Shown one piece after another: positions 1-6,290 of a stretch of 6,971 bases of DNA. The stretch is from Lachnospiraceae bacterium UBA7205. GTDB lineage: Bacteria > Bacillota > Clostridia > Lachnospirales > Lachnospiraceae. The stretch spans positions 1 through 6,971 of the forward strand of contig DKUL01000071.1 of the NCBI GenBank assembly GCA_002490665.1, given 5' to 3'. Under the pieces are notes generated by a model. It saw nothing but the letters and a program-made list of their open reading frames with translations, searched no databases and was not told the DNA's origin. Made by a program: the position numbers and the translations under genes. Numbering within the stretch: the first letter of the stretch is position 1; the number at the start of each line of letters is the position of its first letter.

Positions 1-563
1 ATGACGACCCGACAGATTTCTGAAACCATAGAGGACATCTATGGGATTTGAGACATCAGATGGCTTTATTTCTGATGTCACGGACAAGCTCTTCCCACAA
101 ATCGAAGACTGGCAGAACCGTCCTCTGGATGAAACATACCCCATCCTTTACATTGATGTCATCCACTATTGCGTCCGTGACAACGGCATGATCCGGAAAC
201 TGACGGCCTACGTCATTCTCGGCATCAACACGGAAGGACAAAAAGAAGTGCTTTGGAAAGCATTCATGGCAGACTTAAAGACGGTCTATCAGGCGGCGGA
301 CGAGAAAAAAACATTGGCGGTGCTGGATCGAGTGACGGAAAAATGGATGCCAAAATACCCGAATTCCATGAAGCGCTGGAAAGACAACTGGGATGCCATT
401 TCCCCGATTTTCAAGTTTTCATAACCGTCAGGAAGGTCATTTATACGACAAATGCCATAAAATCGCTGAATTCCACCTGCCGGAAGTTTAACCGTCAGAG
501 AAGCGTATTTCCAAGCGATACCGCCCTTCTAAAAGCCTTGTATCTGGTAACATTTGAAACAAC
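1..563 (+). pseudogene. IS256-family (mutator-type) transposase remnant, 5' part outside window
   Basis: This is a decayed DDE transposase of the IS256/mutator family. The reading MTTRQISETIEDIYG occupies frame 1 to about position 48. It continues in frame 2 as FETSDGFISDVTDK, so there is a frameshift near 45-50. The segment YPILYIDVIHYCVRDNG carries the first catalytic Asp region. At about 250-258, ...TEGQKEVL is joined directly to KAFMADLKTVYQAADEKK. In intact family members roughly 75 residues lie between these points, including the second catalytic Asp and the conserved Cys/His region, so an in-frame deletion has removed them. A second frameshift follows PIFKFS (about 420-426), after which frame 1 reads VRKVIYTTNAIKSLNS and RSVFPSDTALLKALYLVTFE, the typical C-terminal block. 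Homology stops near 563, before the usual KKWTMPIRNWG ending. The element cannot make active transposase. The family call is secure; the deletion size is from memory of the family. Confidence 0.9.
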
Positions 564-566
564 CAC

Positions 567-900
567 TTCTATTTTTCCTCTCTCCATATTCTCTTGGTGA
601 CGCATTGGCAATTCCACATACTCATGCCTCCATTTCCTGTTTTTCTTTGCCTGTTTTACCGCTTCTTTTAGTTTTTCCACATAGGCATTTTCCGTCCCAT
701 CCTGTCTTTTACATATACGTCAAGCCTCACGCTCTTCGTGTCCACATCTGCCCGAAAGTCCTTCTGTAGTTCGGGATATTCCACATGGTCTATCAGCAGT
801 TCGGGCAGAATCCGCTGCAAAAGCTCCTTGCAGAGCGCGGCATCCTGCATGCTTTGGTTTCAGGCAACGCTGCCCGGAGGTCTTGCAAACGTCGAAATTT
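567..900 (-). pseudogene. Rpn-family PD-(D/E)XK nuclease/putative transposase remnant, internally deleted
   Basis: Read on the minus strand, 850 down to about 690 encodes MQDAALCKELLQRILPELL, then DHVEYPELQKDFRAD and KSVRLDVYVKDRMG. This is the N-terminal block of the recombination-promoting nuclease (Rpn)/transposase family common in gut Clostridia, including the conserved RLDVYVKD strand of the nuclease core. A short stretch in another frame at about 900-871 (KFRRLQDLRA) resembles the extreme N-terminus of the same family, so the start is scrambled. From about 692 to 567, in yet another frame, TENAYVEKLKEAVKQAKK and KWRHEYVELPMRHQENMERGK match the C-terminal block. The middle, normally well over 100 residues with the rest of the active site, is missing. 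The C-terminal tail ends abruptly against the IS256 remnant. It is a non-functional fossil. Family assignment rests on remembered motifs. Confidence 0.75.
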
Positions 901-911
901 GATAGTATACT
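883..911 (+). promoter_or_regulatory. Candidate sigma-A promoter upstream of the kinase
   Basis: TTGCAA (883-888) and TATACT (906-911) are separated by exactly 17 bp, a good vegetative promoter geometry. The -10 sits in a perfect 10-bp palindrome, TAGTATACTA (903-912). Transcription would begin near 918 and run into the histidine kinase region. A GAAAGG ribosome-binding-like site follows at 925-930. The -35 part overlaps the decayed Rpn N-terminus, so the promoter may be inherited or created by the rearrangement. This is pattern evidence only. Confidence 0.45.
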
Positions 912-938
912 AAAGACGCAAAACGAAAGGATAACCAA

Positions 939-983
939 ATGGCAAAGGAATGTTTTGAGATGTATGGGAAACAGATTATATGA
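939..983 (+). other. Short ORF with good translation signals (14 codons), possibly a truncated gene start
   Basis: An ATG at 939 lies 8 nt after GAAAGG (925-930) and about 20 nt downstream of the expected start site of the promoter at 883-911. It encodes MAKECFEMYGKQII before TGA at 981-983. These are the best translation signals in this stretch, better placed than any kinase start. I do not recognise the peptide. It could be a leader, or the 5' end of a gene cut off when the kinase segment was joined here. Nothing else supports it as a functional product. Confidence 0.2.
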
Positions 984-1017
984 TCAGTCCGCTGAGGCTA
1001 CGGAAGGCGAGAGCTTT

Positions 1018-2130
1018 ATGGCAGGGGCAAATACAGAGATGATTCCCGCGACGAGCTTTGCGATGACCGCGTTGCTGCTCTTTGGCATATGGCTTTTTGC
1101 ACTGGCTCAGAACATCCGTGCGCCACGCTCCCTTCTGCTGATCTTCGCGGCATTTCTGCAAGCCTTTCGGCACCTGCGCCAGTATGATTTCCTCTCGCCC
1201 GCATCGACCGCAATGGATATTGCGTTTGCACGCTATATTCCTTACATTGCCTTTGCGCTGCCTGTGCTTTATCTGTGTGCTGCGCTTTGGAAAAGCAAAA
1301 GCCTTCCGCTGTTTTTTGCCGTTGTTTTCGCGGCGGTGGCGGCAAAGCTGACTACCCTTGCGGCAGTGTATTCGTTTTGGGATTACTGTTCCGTCTATTT
1401 TTTCATCCTCGCAGTCTTTTGCGACCTGTATAAACTGCTGCAGAGCACATTGCAAGTCCACACGCAGCTTGCCCTACAGACAGAACAGTCCAACCAGCTT
1501 GCAAAGGTTCTGACAATGCAGAAGGATTTTTATGAGGAAAAGCAGCTGCACGAACAGGAAATCCGCGCACTGCGCCACGATATGCGGGGACATTTAGCGA
1601 CGCTTTCGACGCTGCTTGACAGTGACGATTCGACGTCCGCAAAGACGTATTTTAATGATATTTTGAAATAGCACATGGAACAGGCAATGGAGCGCTACAG
1701 CACCAATCCTTATATCAACGCGGTGATGCACAATTACGCCACGCGTTGTAAGGAAAACCACATTTGGCTTTTGCACCACATTGAAGCTCCCTCCTATGAG
1801 CTGTCTGCCATACAGATTTGTCTGATTTTTAACAATCTGTTGGAAAACGCGGTGGAGGCGTGCCTGATTCTCCCCGAAGCGGACAGGGAAATCGAAGTCC
1901 GCTCTCTGGTACGGCAAAACACCTTCCTGCTGTGCATAAGCAACCGCTTTGACGGCACGCTTAAGACCGAGAACGGATTACCCGTCACGACAAAAGAGGG
2001 CGGAAGTCATGGCTATGGGATGCGCAATGCCCAAAACGCGGCAATGCAGATTGACGGAAGCATGGAATATGATGTTCAGGATGGGAAGTTTATTGTGTCC
2101 GTGCTGCTTCCGGGTCATAAAAACGCATAG
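1018..2130 (+). pseudogene. GHKL-domain sensor histidine kinase (AgrC/LytS-like), interrupted by an in-frame amber codon
   Basis: The protein would be a membrane-bound sensor kinase phosphorylating a LytTR-type response regulator. From the ATG at 1018, hydrophobic segments lie at about residues 14-30, 38-50, 74-91, 97-120 and 124-141. A charged linker follows, then the H-box LRHDMRGHL with the phospho-acceptor His at residue 187. The ATPase part has the N-box NNLLENAVEAC and the G-box GGSHGYGMRNAQNAA, and ends VSVLLPGHKNA. A TAG at 1669-1671 (codon 218, shortly after the H-box) splits the gene. The downstream part is in the same frame with no other defect, so a single change such as CAG to TAG would explain it. 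An ATG at 1675 could restart translation but has no clear ribosome binding site. The start is uncertain: an open frame extends upstream to 883, but 1018 has a GGAAGGCGAG-like site and precedes the first membrane segment. No response regulator adjoins it. It is probably inactive unless the stop is suppressed or is a sequencing error. Confidence 0.85.
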
Positions 2131-2147
2131 GGCTTCCGATTTCGGGG

Positions 2148-2347
2148 GATTCCTTTGAGTGTATTGTCACAAACCTGCCGTGTGATGTCTTTCCACCCGA
2201 AAAAACCAAGGAACTGTATAGCAGGCGGTGTGTAGTTGAAACATTCTTCTGGAAACATAAATATACTGTCGGACCTTCAAACTTCCATTTCGGAAAACAG
2301 AATCCATCAGGCTTGAGATATGGGCAAAGCTGATAAACATTCGGTAA
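2148..2347 (+). pseudogene. IS4-family transposase C-terminal remnant
   Basis: Frame 3 from about 2148 reads DSFECIVTNLPCDVFPPEKTKELYSRRCVVE and continues through HKYTVGPSNFHF, a recognisable C-terminal catalytic region of an IS4-family DDE transposase. The signature Y-x2-R-x3-E-x6-K is intact (Y-SR-R-CVV-E-TFFWKH-K) and contains the catalytic Glu. The usual RRWGIETSFR wording has drifted to RRCVVETFFW. Near 2290-2297 the match shifts to frame 2, reading KTESIRLEIWAKLINIR to a TAA at 2345-2347. The equivalent in intact relatives is the block with EIWARL. Both upstream catalytic Asp regions and the end of the gene are missing, so this is a dead fragment. It begins within about 20 bp of the kinase stop codon, suggesting the element once inserted just behind the kinase. 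Confidence 0.75.
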
Positions 2348-2366
2348 CGAATTGCGTTACAATTCG
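2344..2366. repeat. Overlapping alternative hairpins (nested inverted repeats)
   Basis: Two perfect inverted repeats overlap: GTAACG-AATTG-CGTTAC (2344-2360) and CGAATTG-CGTTA-CAATTCG (2348-2366). They share bases, so only one can fold at a time. They sit exactly where recognisable IS4 coding homology ends. No T-run follows, so this is not a typical terminator. A degenerate copy of the core, GTAACCGAATTGCTACAA, occurs at 2493-2510. Function unknown; an element-end or protein-binding motif is possible. Confidence 0.4.
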
Positions 2367-2526
2367 CACCCACGCCAGTTTTTATCAGTTTATATGTTAT
2401 TGAGGTGTGAATTATAACAGATTATGCACACAAATTGATAAAGGGCATCAATTTGGCGCACGATTCCCACTACTTTTGTGTAGGTCTGAAAAGTAACCGA
2501 ATTGCTACAAAAACTGCAAAATGTCA
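2367..2526. other. AT-rich intergenic DNA, no gene recognised
   Basis: This stretch between the IS4 remnant and the nad operon control region has no coding match I recognise on either strand. Apart from the degenerate repeat copy at 2493-2510, I see no terminator, riboswitch-like fold or promoter I could defend. Confidence 0.4.
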
Positions 2527-2550
2527 TTACAGGTGTCTTGTCAGCTGTAA
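2527..2550. promoter_or_regulatory. NiaR (YrxA) operator upstream of nadA
   Basis: A 24-bp near-palindrome with outer arms TTACAG and CTGTAA and the internal sequence ACAGGTGTCTTG. The left half matches the NiaR recognition pattern as I remember it (ACAGGTGTC, centred on TTG, followed by GACACCTGT); the right half, TCAGCTGTAA, is degenerate. The site overlaps the -35 box of the nadA promoter, the expected position for a repressor that blocks polymerase. The gene for NiaR lies at the end of the same operon, which strongly supports the assignment. The consensus is from memory. Confidence 0.8.
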
Positions 2551-2566
2551 AGATATGTGTTATACT
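2538..2566 (+). promoter_or_regulatory. nadA-nadB-nadC-niaR operon promoter (extended -10)
   Basis: The -35 TTGTCA (2538-2543) and -10 TATACT (2561-2566) are separated by 17 bp. A TG at 2558-2559 gives an extended -10 (TGTTATACT). Transcription should start near 2573, giving an untranslated leader of about 50 nt before nadA. The -35 box lies within the right half of the NiaR operator. Confidence 0.75.
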
Positions 2567-2623
2567 GCAAAAAAGCAAATGCGGAAGACGGCTGCTGCCG
2601 GATAACACAAATGGAGGATTGCC

Positions 2624-3532
2624 ATGACAAAACAGGAAGAAATACAGAAGCTCAAAGAGGAAAAGGACGCAGTCATACTGGCGCATTACTATGTGCGTCC
2701 CGAAGTACAGGAAATTGCCGACTGCATAGGAGATTCCTACTTTCTTAGCAGGAAAGCCGTCGAGATGCCCAACAGGACGATTGTGTTCTGCGGGGTATCG
2801 TTTATGGGGGAGAGCGCAAAGCTTCTGAACCCGGACAAGACGGTGCTGATGCCCGACGCCGATGCGGACTGCCCGATGGCGCATATGGTCACGGAAGAGA
2901 CCGTAAAAAGAGCAAGGCAACAGTATGAGGATCTGGCAGTGGTGTGCTATATCAACTCTACAGCGGAGATAAAGTCCTGGTCTGATGTGAGTGTGACCTC
3001 TGCAAATGCAGTCCGGATTGTCCGGAATCTGCCGAACAAAAATATCTTGTTCATACCGGACAGGAACCTTGCGCATTTTGTCGCCCAAAAGGTTCCCGAA
3101 AAACATTTCATATACAATGAGGGCTACTGTCCCATCCATGAAAACATGCGCGAAGCGGAAATCAGGGAATTAAAGGAACAGCATCCGGAGGCAAAGGTTC
3201 TCGTACATCCGGAGTGCCCGGGCAAAATTCTTGAGCTTGCGGACTATGCAGGCTCCACGAGCGGCATTATTGACTATGCAAGGGACAGCGCGGACAAGGC
3301 ATTTATCATTGGTACGGAATCCGGTGTGCGCTATGCGCTGGAGCAGGCAAGGGCGGACGCGGTATTTTATTTCCCGAAGACAGAGCCAGTGTGCACGGAC
3401 ATGAAAAAAATCACGCTGGATAACATTATTGATGTGCTGAAAAACGGCAGTCATGAGGTGAAAATGGACAACGGACAGGCGGACGAGGCGGCGAAGAGGA
3501 CGCTTACGCGTATGCTGGAGCTGGCGCAGTAA
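2624..3532 (+). CDS. nadA: Quinolinate synthase NadA
   Basis: NadA condenses iminoaspartate (from NadB) with dihydroxyacetone phosphate to give quinolinate, using a [4Fe-4S] cluster in the cytoplasm. The 302-residue length fits the compact form of the family. The three cluster cysteines are visible with family spacing: C83 in DCPMAHM, C169 in YCPIH and C257 in EPVCTDM. Other family blocks are the N-terminal LAHYYVRPEVQEIADCIGDS, FCGVSFMGESAKLL, CYINSTAEIKSWSDV, HPECP and the GTESG loop. The usual GCPMAD block reads DCPMAH here, with the cysteine retained. The ATG start is supported by GGAGG at 2613-2617, 6 nt upstream, and by alignment to the family N-terminus. It is the first gene of the operon and directly downstream of the NiaR-controlled promoter. 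It looks complete and functional. Confidence 0.96.
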   Translation: MTKQEEIQKLKEEKDAVILAHYYVRPEVQEIADCIGDSYFLSRKAVEMPNRTIVFCGVSFMGESAKLLNPDKTVLMPDADADCPMAHMVTEETVKRARQQYEDLAVVCYINSTAEIKSWSDVSVTSANAVRIVRNLPNKNILFIPDRNLAHFVAQKVPEKHFIYNEGYCPIHENMREAEIRELKEQHPEAKVLVHPECPGKILELADYAGSTSGIIDYARDSADKAFIIGTESGVRYALEQARADAVFYFPKTEPVCTDMKKITLDNIIDVLKNGSHEVKMDNGQADEAAKRTLTRMLELAQ

Positions 3533-3546
3533 CAGTTACGCCAGCT
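3519..3546 (+). other. Intercistronic RNA hairpin spanning the nadA stop codon
   Basis: AGCTGGCG (3519-3526) is perfectly complementary to CGCCAGCT (3539-3546), with a 12-nt loop containing the nadA stop codon. An alternative fold pairs GTAA (3529-3532) with TTAC in the loop. No T-run follows, so it is not a canonical terminator. It could affect mRNA processing, stability or NadB translation. Confidence 0.45.
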
Positions 3547-3590
3547 ACGTGGTTCTGATGACAGGCGTATGGAAAACCTGTGGAAAGGGC

Positions 3591-4781
3591 ATGGTTAAAA
3601 GGATGACAAAGGAACAAAATTATGATGTGGTCATTGCCGGATGTGGTGTGGCGGGGCTTTACACGGCACTCTCGCTGCCACGGGATATGAAGATACTGAT
3701 GCTGTCAAAAGAAGATATCGCAAGCTGCGATTCCATGCTGGCACAGGGAGGCATCTGCGTGCTGCGCGATGAGAATGACTATGATGCGTATTTTGAGGAC
3801 ACGATGCGGGCAGGACATTATGAGAACCGCAGGGAGAGCGTTGAGATTATGATCCGCTCAAGCCGGGGGATTATCAACCATCTGCTGGCGCTCGGCGTCC
3901 GGTTTGAGAAAAATGGTGACGGAAGCCTTGCCTACACAAGGGAAGGGGCGCATTCCAGGCCGCGCATCTGTTTTCACAAGGACATCACGGGCGAGGAAAT
4001 TACAACAACACTGCTGTCCCATGTGAAGGCACTCGAGAATGTTACAATGATGGAATATACAACCATGACCGACATTCTGGAAAAAGACGGTATCTGCATC
4101 GGCATCAAGGCAGAGACACAGGATAAGGACGAATTGCTGGTATATGCGCGCAATTCAGTGATGGCGACAGGCGGCATCGGCGGTCTTTACCAGCATTCCA
4201 CAAACTATCCGCTGCTGACGGGGGATGCCTGTCGGATTGCCAAGGAGCATGGCATTGCCCTGGAGCATATGGATTACGTGCAGATTCACCCGACCTGTCT
4301 CTACAGCACGAAACCGGGCAGGAGCTTCCTGATATCAGAGTCGGCGAGAGGGGAGGGGGCTGTTATTTTAAACCATAAGGGCGAACGCTTTGTGGATGAG
4401 CTTCTGCCAAGGGATGTTGTCACGGAGGCAATATTGAAGGAGATGGAAAAAGAGGGGACGGCGTATGAATACCTTTCCTTTGCACAAGTCCCGGAGAATA
4501 TTGTCAGGGAGCATTTTCCGAATATCTATCAGCGGTGCCTTGAGGAGGGCTTTGACCTGCTCAAGGAGCCAGTACCGATTGTGCCGGCGCAGCACTATTT
4601 CATGGGAGGCGTCCATGTGGACAGTGATTCCCAGACGACGATGGAACACCTGTATGCGGTCGGGGAGACGAGCTGCAATGGTGTCCACGGAAAAAACAGG
4701 CTTGCCAGCAACAGCCTGCTTGAAAGCCTTGTTTTTGCGCAGCGCGCAGCAATTAAAATTATACATTCAGAAAGGAAGTAG
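3591..4781 (+). CDS. nadB: L-aspartate oxidase NadB (short form)
   Basis: NadB is a flavoprotein that oxidises L-aspartate to iminoaspartate, the substrate of NadA. The N-terminal Rossmann FAD motif is GCGVAG at residues 17-22. LAQGGI follows at about 50-55, then HSRPRI at 121-126 (active-site loop of the family), MATGGIGGLY, the VQIHPT block, SARGEGAVI, HYFMGGV and the FAD-contacting GKNRLASNSLLE near the end. The protein stops soon after at about 396 residues. It therefore lacks most of the C-terminal helical domain of longer, proteobacterial-type NadB, as I recall is common in Clostridia. The start is uncertain. ATG 3591 is chosen because GGAAAG sits just upstream, though close. ATG 3603 gives the most family-like N-terminus but has no good site. 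The GTG at 3549 is possible but less likely. The gene lies about 58 nt after nadA and 5 nt before nadC. Confidence 0.93.
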   Translation: MVKRMTKEQNYDVVIAGCGVAGLYTALSLPRDMKILMLSKEDIASCDSMLAQGGICVLRDENDYDAYFEDTMRAGHYENRRESVEIMIRSSRGIINHLLALGVRFEKNGDGSLAYTREGAHSRPRICFHKDITGEEITTTLLSHVKALENVTMMEYTTMTDILEKDGICIGIKAETQDKDELLVYARNSVMATGGIGGLYQHSTNYPLLTGDACRIAKEHGIALEHMDYVQIHPTCLYSTKPGRSFLISESARGEGAVILNHKGERFVDELLPRDVVTEAILKEMEKEGTAYEYLSFAQVPENIVREHFPNIYQRCLEEGFDLLKEPVPIVPAQHYFMGGVHVDSDSQTTMEHLYAVGETSCNGVHGKNRLASNSLLESLVFAQRAAIKIIHSERK

Positions 4782-4786
4782 GAAAT

Positions 4787-5641
4787 ATGAATCCAGTTAC
4801 GATGCAGCTTGTTGCTGAAAAATACATAAGGATGGCGTTGGAGGAGGATATTAACTGTGAGGATGTATCGACCAATGCCGTCATGCCGGATTACAAAAAA
4901 GGTGAAGTGCAGTTAATCTGCAAGGAGGACGGTATTATTGCCGGACTCGGGATTTTCGAGCGGGTGTTCACGCTGCTGGATCCGCAGACAGAGGTAGCAT
5001 GCAAGGTGAAGGACGGTGATTTTGTAAAGCAGGGAGAGCTGCTTGCGGTTGTCAGGGGGGATGTGCGCGTGCTTCTTTCCGGGGAGCGCACGGCACTCAA
5101 TTATTTACAGCGCCTGAGCGGTATTGCCACATATACGGACAGCGTTGTAAAGCTCCTGGAGGGGACATCGACAAAGCTGCTCGATACCAGGAAGACGACA
5201 CCGGGCATGCGGGTATTTGAAAAGTATGCAGTCCGCGTTGGCGGCGGCGGAAACCACAGATACAATCTTTCTGACGGCGTTCTTTTAAAGGACAACCATA
5301 TTGATGCTGCAGGCGGCGTGGCGCAGGCAGTTAAGGCTGCAAGGGCATATGCCCCGTTTGTGAGGAGGATTGAAGTCGAGGTGGAAAACCTGGATATGGT
5401 TAAGGAGGCAGTGGAAGCAGGCGCAGACATCATCATGCTTGACAATATGACGCCGGATATGATGGCTGAGGCAATCCATATTATAAACGGCAGGGCAGAG
5501 ACGGAGTGTTCCGGGAATATTACGAAAGAAAATGTCAGGACGATTGCGCGTCTTGGGATAGACTATGTTTCAAGCGGGGCGCTCACACATTCCGCACCGA
5601 TTCTCGACATCAGCCTGAAACATCTGAAAGTACTGGAGTAA
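4787..5641 (+). CDS. nadC: Nicotinate-nucleotide pyrophosphorylase (quinolinate phosphoribosyltransferase) NadC
   Basis: NadC transfers phosphoribose from PRPP to quinolinate with decarboxylation, giving nicotinate mononucleotide, the step where the de novo route joins common NAD synthesis. At 284 residues it has the normal family length. Visible blocks are the N-terminal EEDINCEDVST, GERTALNYLQRLSGIAT (E100, R101), DTRKTTPGMR from D133, the glycine-rich RVGGGGNHRYNLSDG, LKDNHI with the Lys near 168, VEVEN near 197, IIMLDNM, and SSGALTHSAPILDISLK at the C-terminus. These supply the basic residues that bind quinolinate and PRPP phosphate. The start is supported by an AGGAAG/TAGGA stretch overlapping the nadB stop. 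The 5-nt gap to nadB implies coupled translation. All key residues are present and the gene appears intact. Confidence 0.97.
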   Translation: MNPVTMQLVAEKYIRMALEEDINCEDVSTNAVMPDYKKGEVQLICKEDGIIAGLGIFERVFTLLDPQTEVACKVKDGDFVKQGELLAVVRGDVRVLLSGERTALNYLQRLSGIATYTDSVVKLLEGTSTKLLDTRKTTPGMRVFEKYAVRVGGGGNHRYNLSDGVLLKDNHIDAAGGVAQAVKAARAYAPFVRRIEVEVENLDMVKEAVEAGADIIMLDNMTPDMMAEAIHIINGRAETECSGNITKENVRTIARLGIDYVSSGALTHSAPILDISLKHLKVLE

Positions 5642-5687
5642 TGCCGCGGACACGGCAGGCATGCCACAAATTTGGGAAGGAGGCACT

Positions 5688-6248
5688 ATGGAAAAGGAAT
5701 TGACTGGGTCAGAGCGGAGAAAATTACTGTTGTCACTCATGCGGCAGTCTCAGACTCCCATATCCGGAAGTGCCTTGGGGAAAAAGACAGGCGTAAGCCG
5801 CCAGGTAGTTGTGCAGGATATCGCGCTGCTGCGCACGGAGGGGCATCCTATTTTGTCCACCACAAAAGGATACTATCTGGATGGCGACAGCCAGAACCAA
5901 TATGTGCGCACGGTCAAGGTCTGCCATACGAATGAACAGGTGGAGGATGAACTCAACACAATTGTGGATTTGGGCGGCGCGGTTACGGGCGTGATGGTAA
6001 ACCACAGGGCTTATGGCAAAATGACGGCGGCATTGAACATCAGGAACCGCAGGGATGTGCAGATTTTTGTCGACAACATCAAGACAGGGAAATCAACACC
6101 GCTGCTCAATGTGACATCGGGATACCATTTTCACACAATCAGCGCGGAAAGCGAAGCGATACTCGACGAGATAGAGGACATGCTCAGCCAGAAAGGATAT
6201 CTTGCCGAGGTATTGCCCTACGAGGGGGAATTATTGAACAGCGACTGA
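5688..6248 (+). CDS. niaR: Niacin-responsive transcriptional repressor NiaR (YrxA; HTH plus 3H domain)
   Basis: NiaR represses NAD synthesis and niacin uptake genes when nicotinic acid is abundant. The 186-residue product has an N-terminal winged helix-turn-helix (about residues 8-62), with ISGSALGKKTGVSRQVVVQD as the recognition segment and the wing-like TTKGYYL. A C-terminal 3H domain (about 72-175) binds metal and effector. H80, E88, H147 and H149 reproduce the spacing of the metal ligands I recall from the Thermotoga homologue TM1602 (H79, E87, H144, H146). The start at 5688 is chosen because AAGGAGG lies at 5677-5683; the in-frame ATG at 5661 has no such site. It follows nadC by 46 nt and matches the operator found upstream of nadA, so it is almost certainly autoregulated as the last gene of the nad transcript. 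The name nadR is also used for this Gram-positive protein, which is unrelated to enterobacterial NadR. Confidence 0.95.
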   Translation: MEKELTGSERRKLLLSLMRQSQTPISGSALGKKTGVSRQVVVQDIALLRTEGHPILSTTKGYYLDGDSQNQYVRTVKVCHTNEQVEDELNTIVDLGGAVTGVMVNHRAYGKMTAALNIRNRRDVQIFVDNIKTGKSTPLLNVTSGYHFHTISAESEAILDEIEDMLSQKGYLAEVLPYEGELLNSD

Positions 6249-6256
6249 CATACAAT
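6228..6256 (+). promoter_or_regulatory. Candidate sigma-E-type sporulation promoter for spmA
   Basis: CATACAAT (6249-6256) matches the sigma-E -10 consensus CATACAnT completely. GAATTATT (6228-6235), 13 bp upstream, is a partial match to the -35 consensus (kmATATT; TTATT fits best). A start near 6263 would give a leader of about 28 nt containing the spmA ribosome binding site. The -10 begins directly after the niaR stop codon. Expression of B. subtilis spmA in the mother cell is, as I recall, sigma-E dependent, which makes the placement sensible. Confidence 0.42.
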
Positions 6257-6290
6257 AAACTAATACTATGAAAAAGAAGGTATCCGGACT

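Noticed and set aside
976..1461. 161-codon open frame on the minus strand
   Set aside because: It is antisense to the kinase membrane region; the product is rich in K/R/H/Q and resembles no family, as expected from reading hydrophobic codons backwards.
1949..2158. 69-codon + strand open frame overlapping the kinase 3' end
   Set aside because: It is an out-of-frame shadow of the kinase G-box region, with no motif or ribosome binding site.
2348..2623. Riboswitch in the nadA leader
   Set aside because: The leader after the predicted start site is only about 50 nt, and I see no conserved aptamer or terminator-like fold; NiaR control explains the region.
2390..3139. Long open frame of 249 codons on the minus strand
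   Set aside because: It lies mostly opposite nadA, whose cysteine ligands and family motifs are unmistakable. The minus-strand product has no recognisable motif and no good start signals.
3549..3590. GTG start for nadB giving 14 extra residues
   Set aside because: The extra residues (MVLMTGVWKTCGKG) do not resemble a NadB N-terminus, the FAD motif normally begins within the first 20 residues, and there is no convincing ribosome binding site.
5642..5665. Small hairpin (TGCCG-CGGACA-CGGCA) after the nadC stop as a terminator
   Set aside because: The stem is only 5 bp and no T-run follows; niaR has its own strong ribosome binding site and is most likely cotranscribed.
5661..5687. Upstream in-frame ATG for niaR
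   Set aside because: The AAGGAGG at 5677-5683 lies downstream of it and is correctly spaced for ATG 5688.
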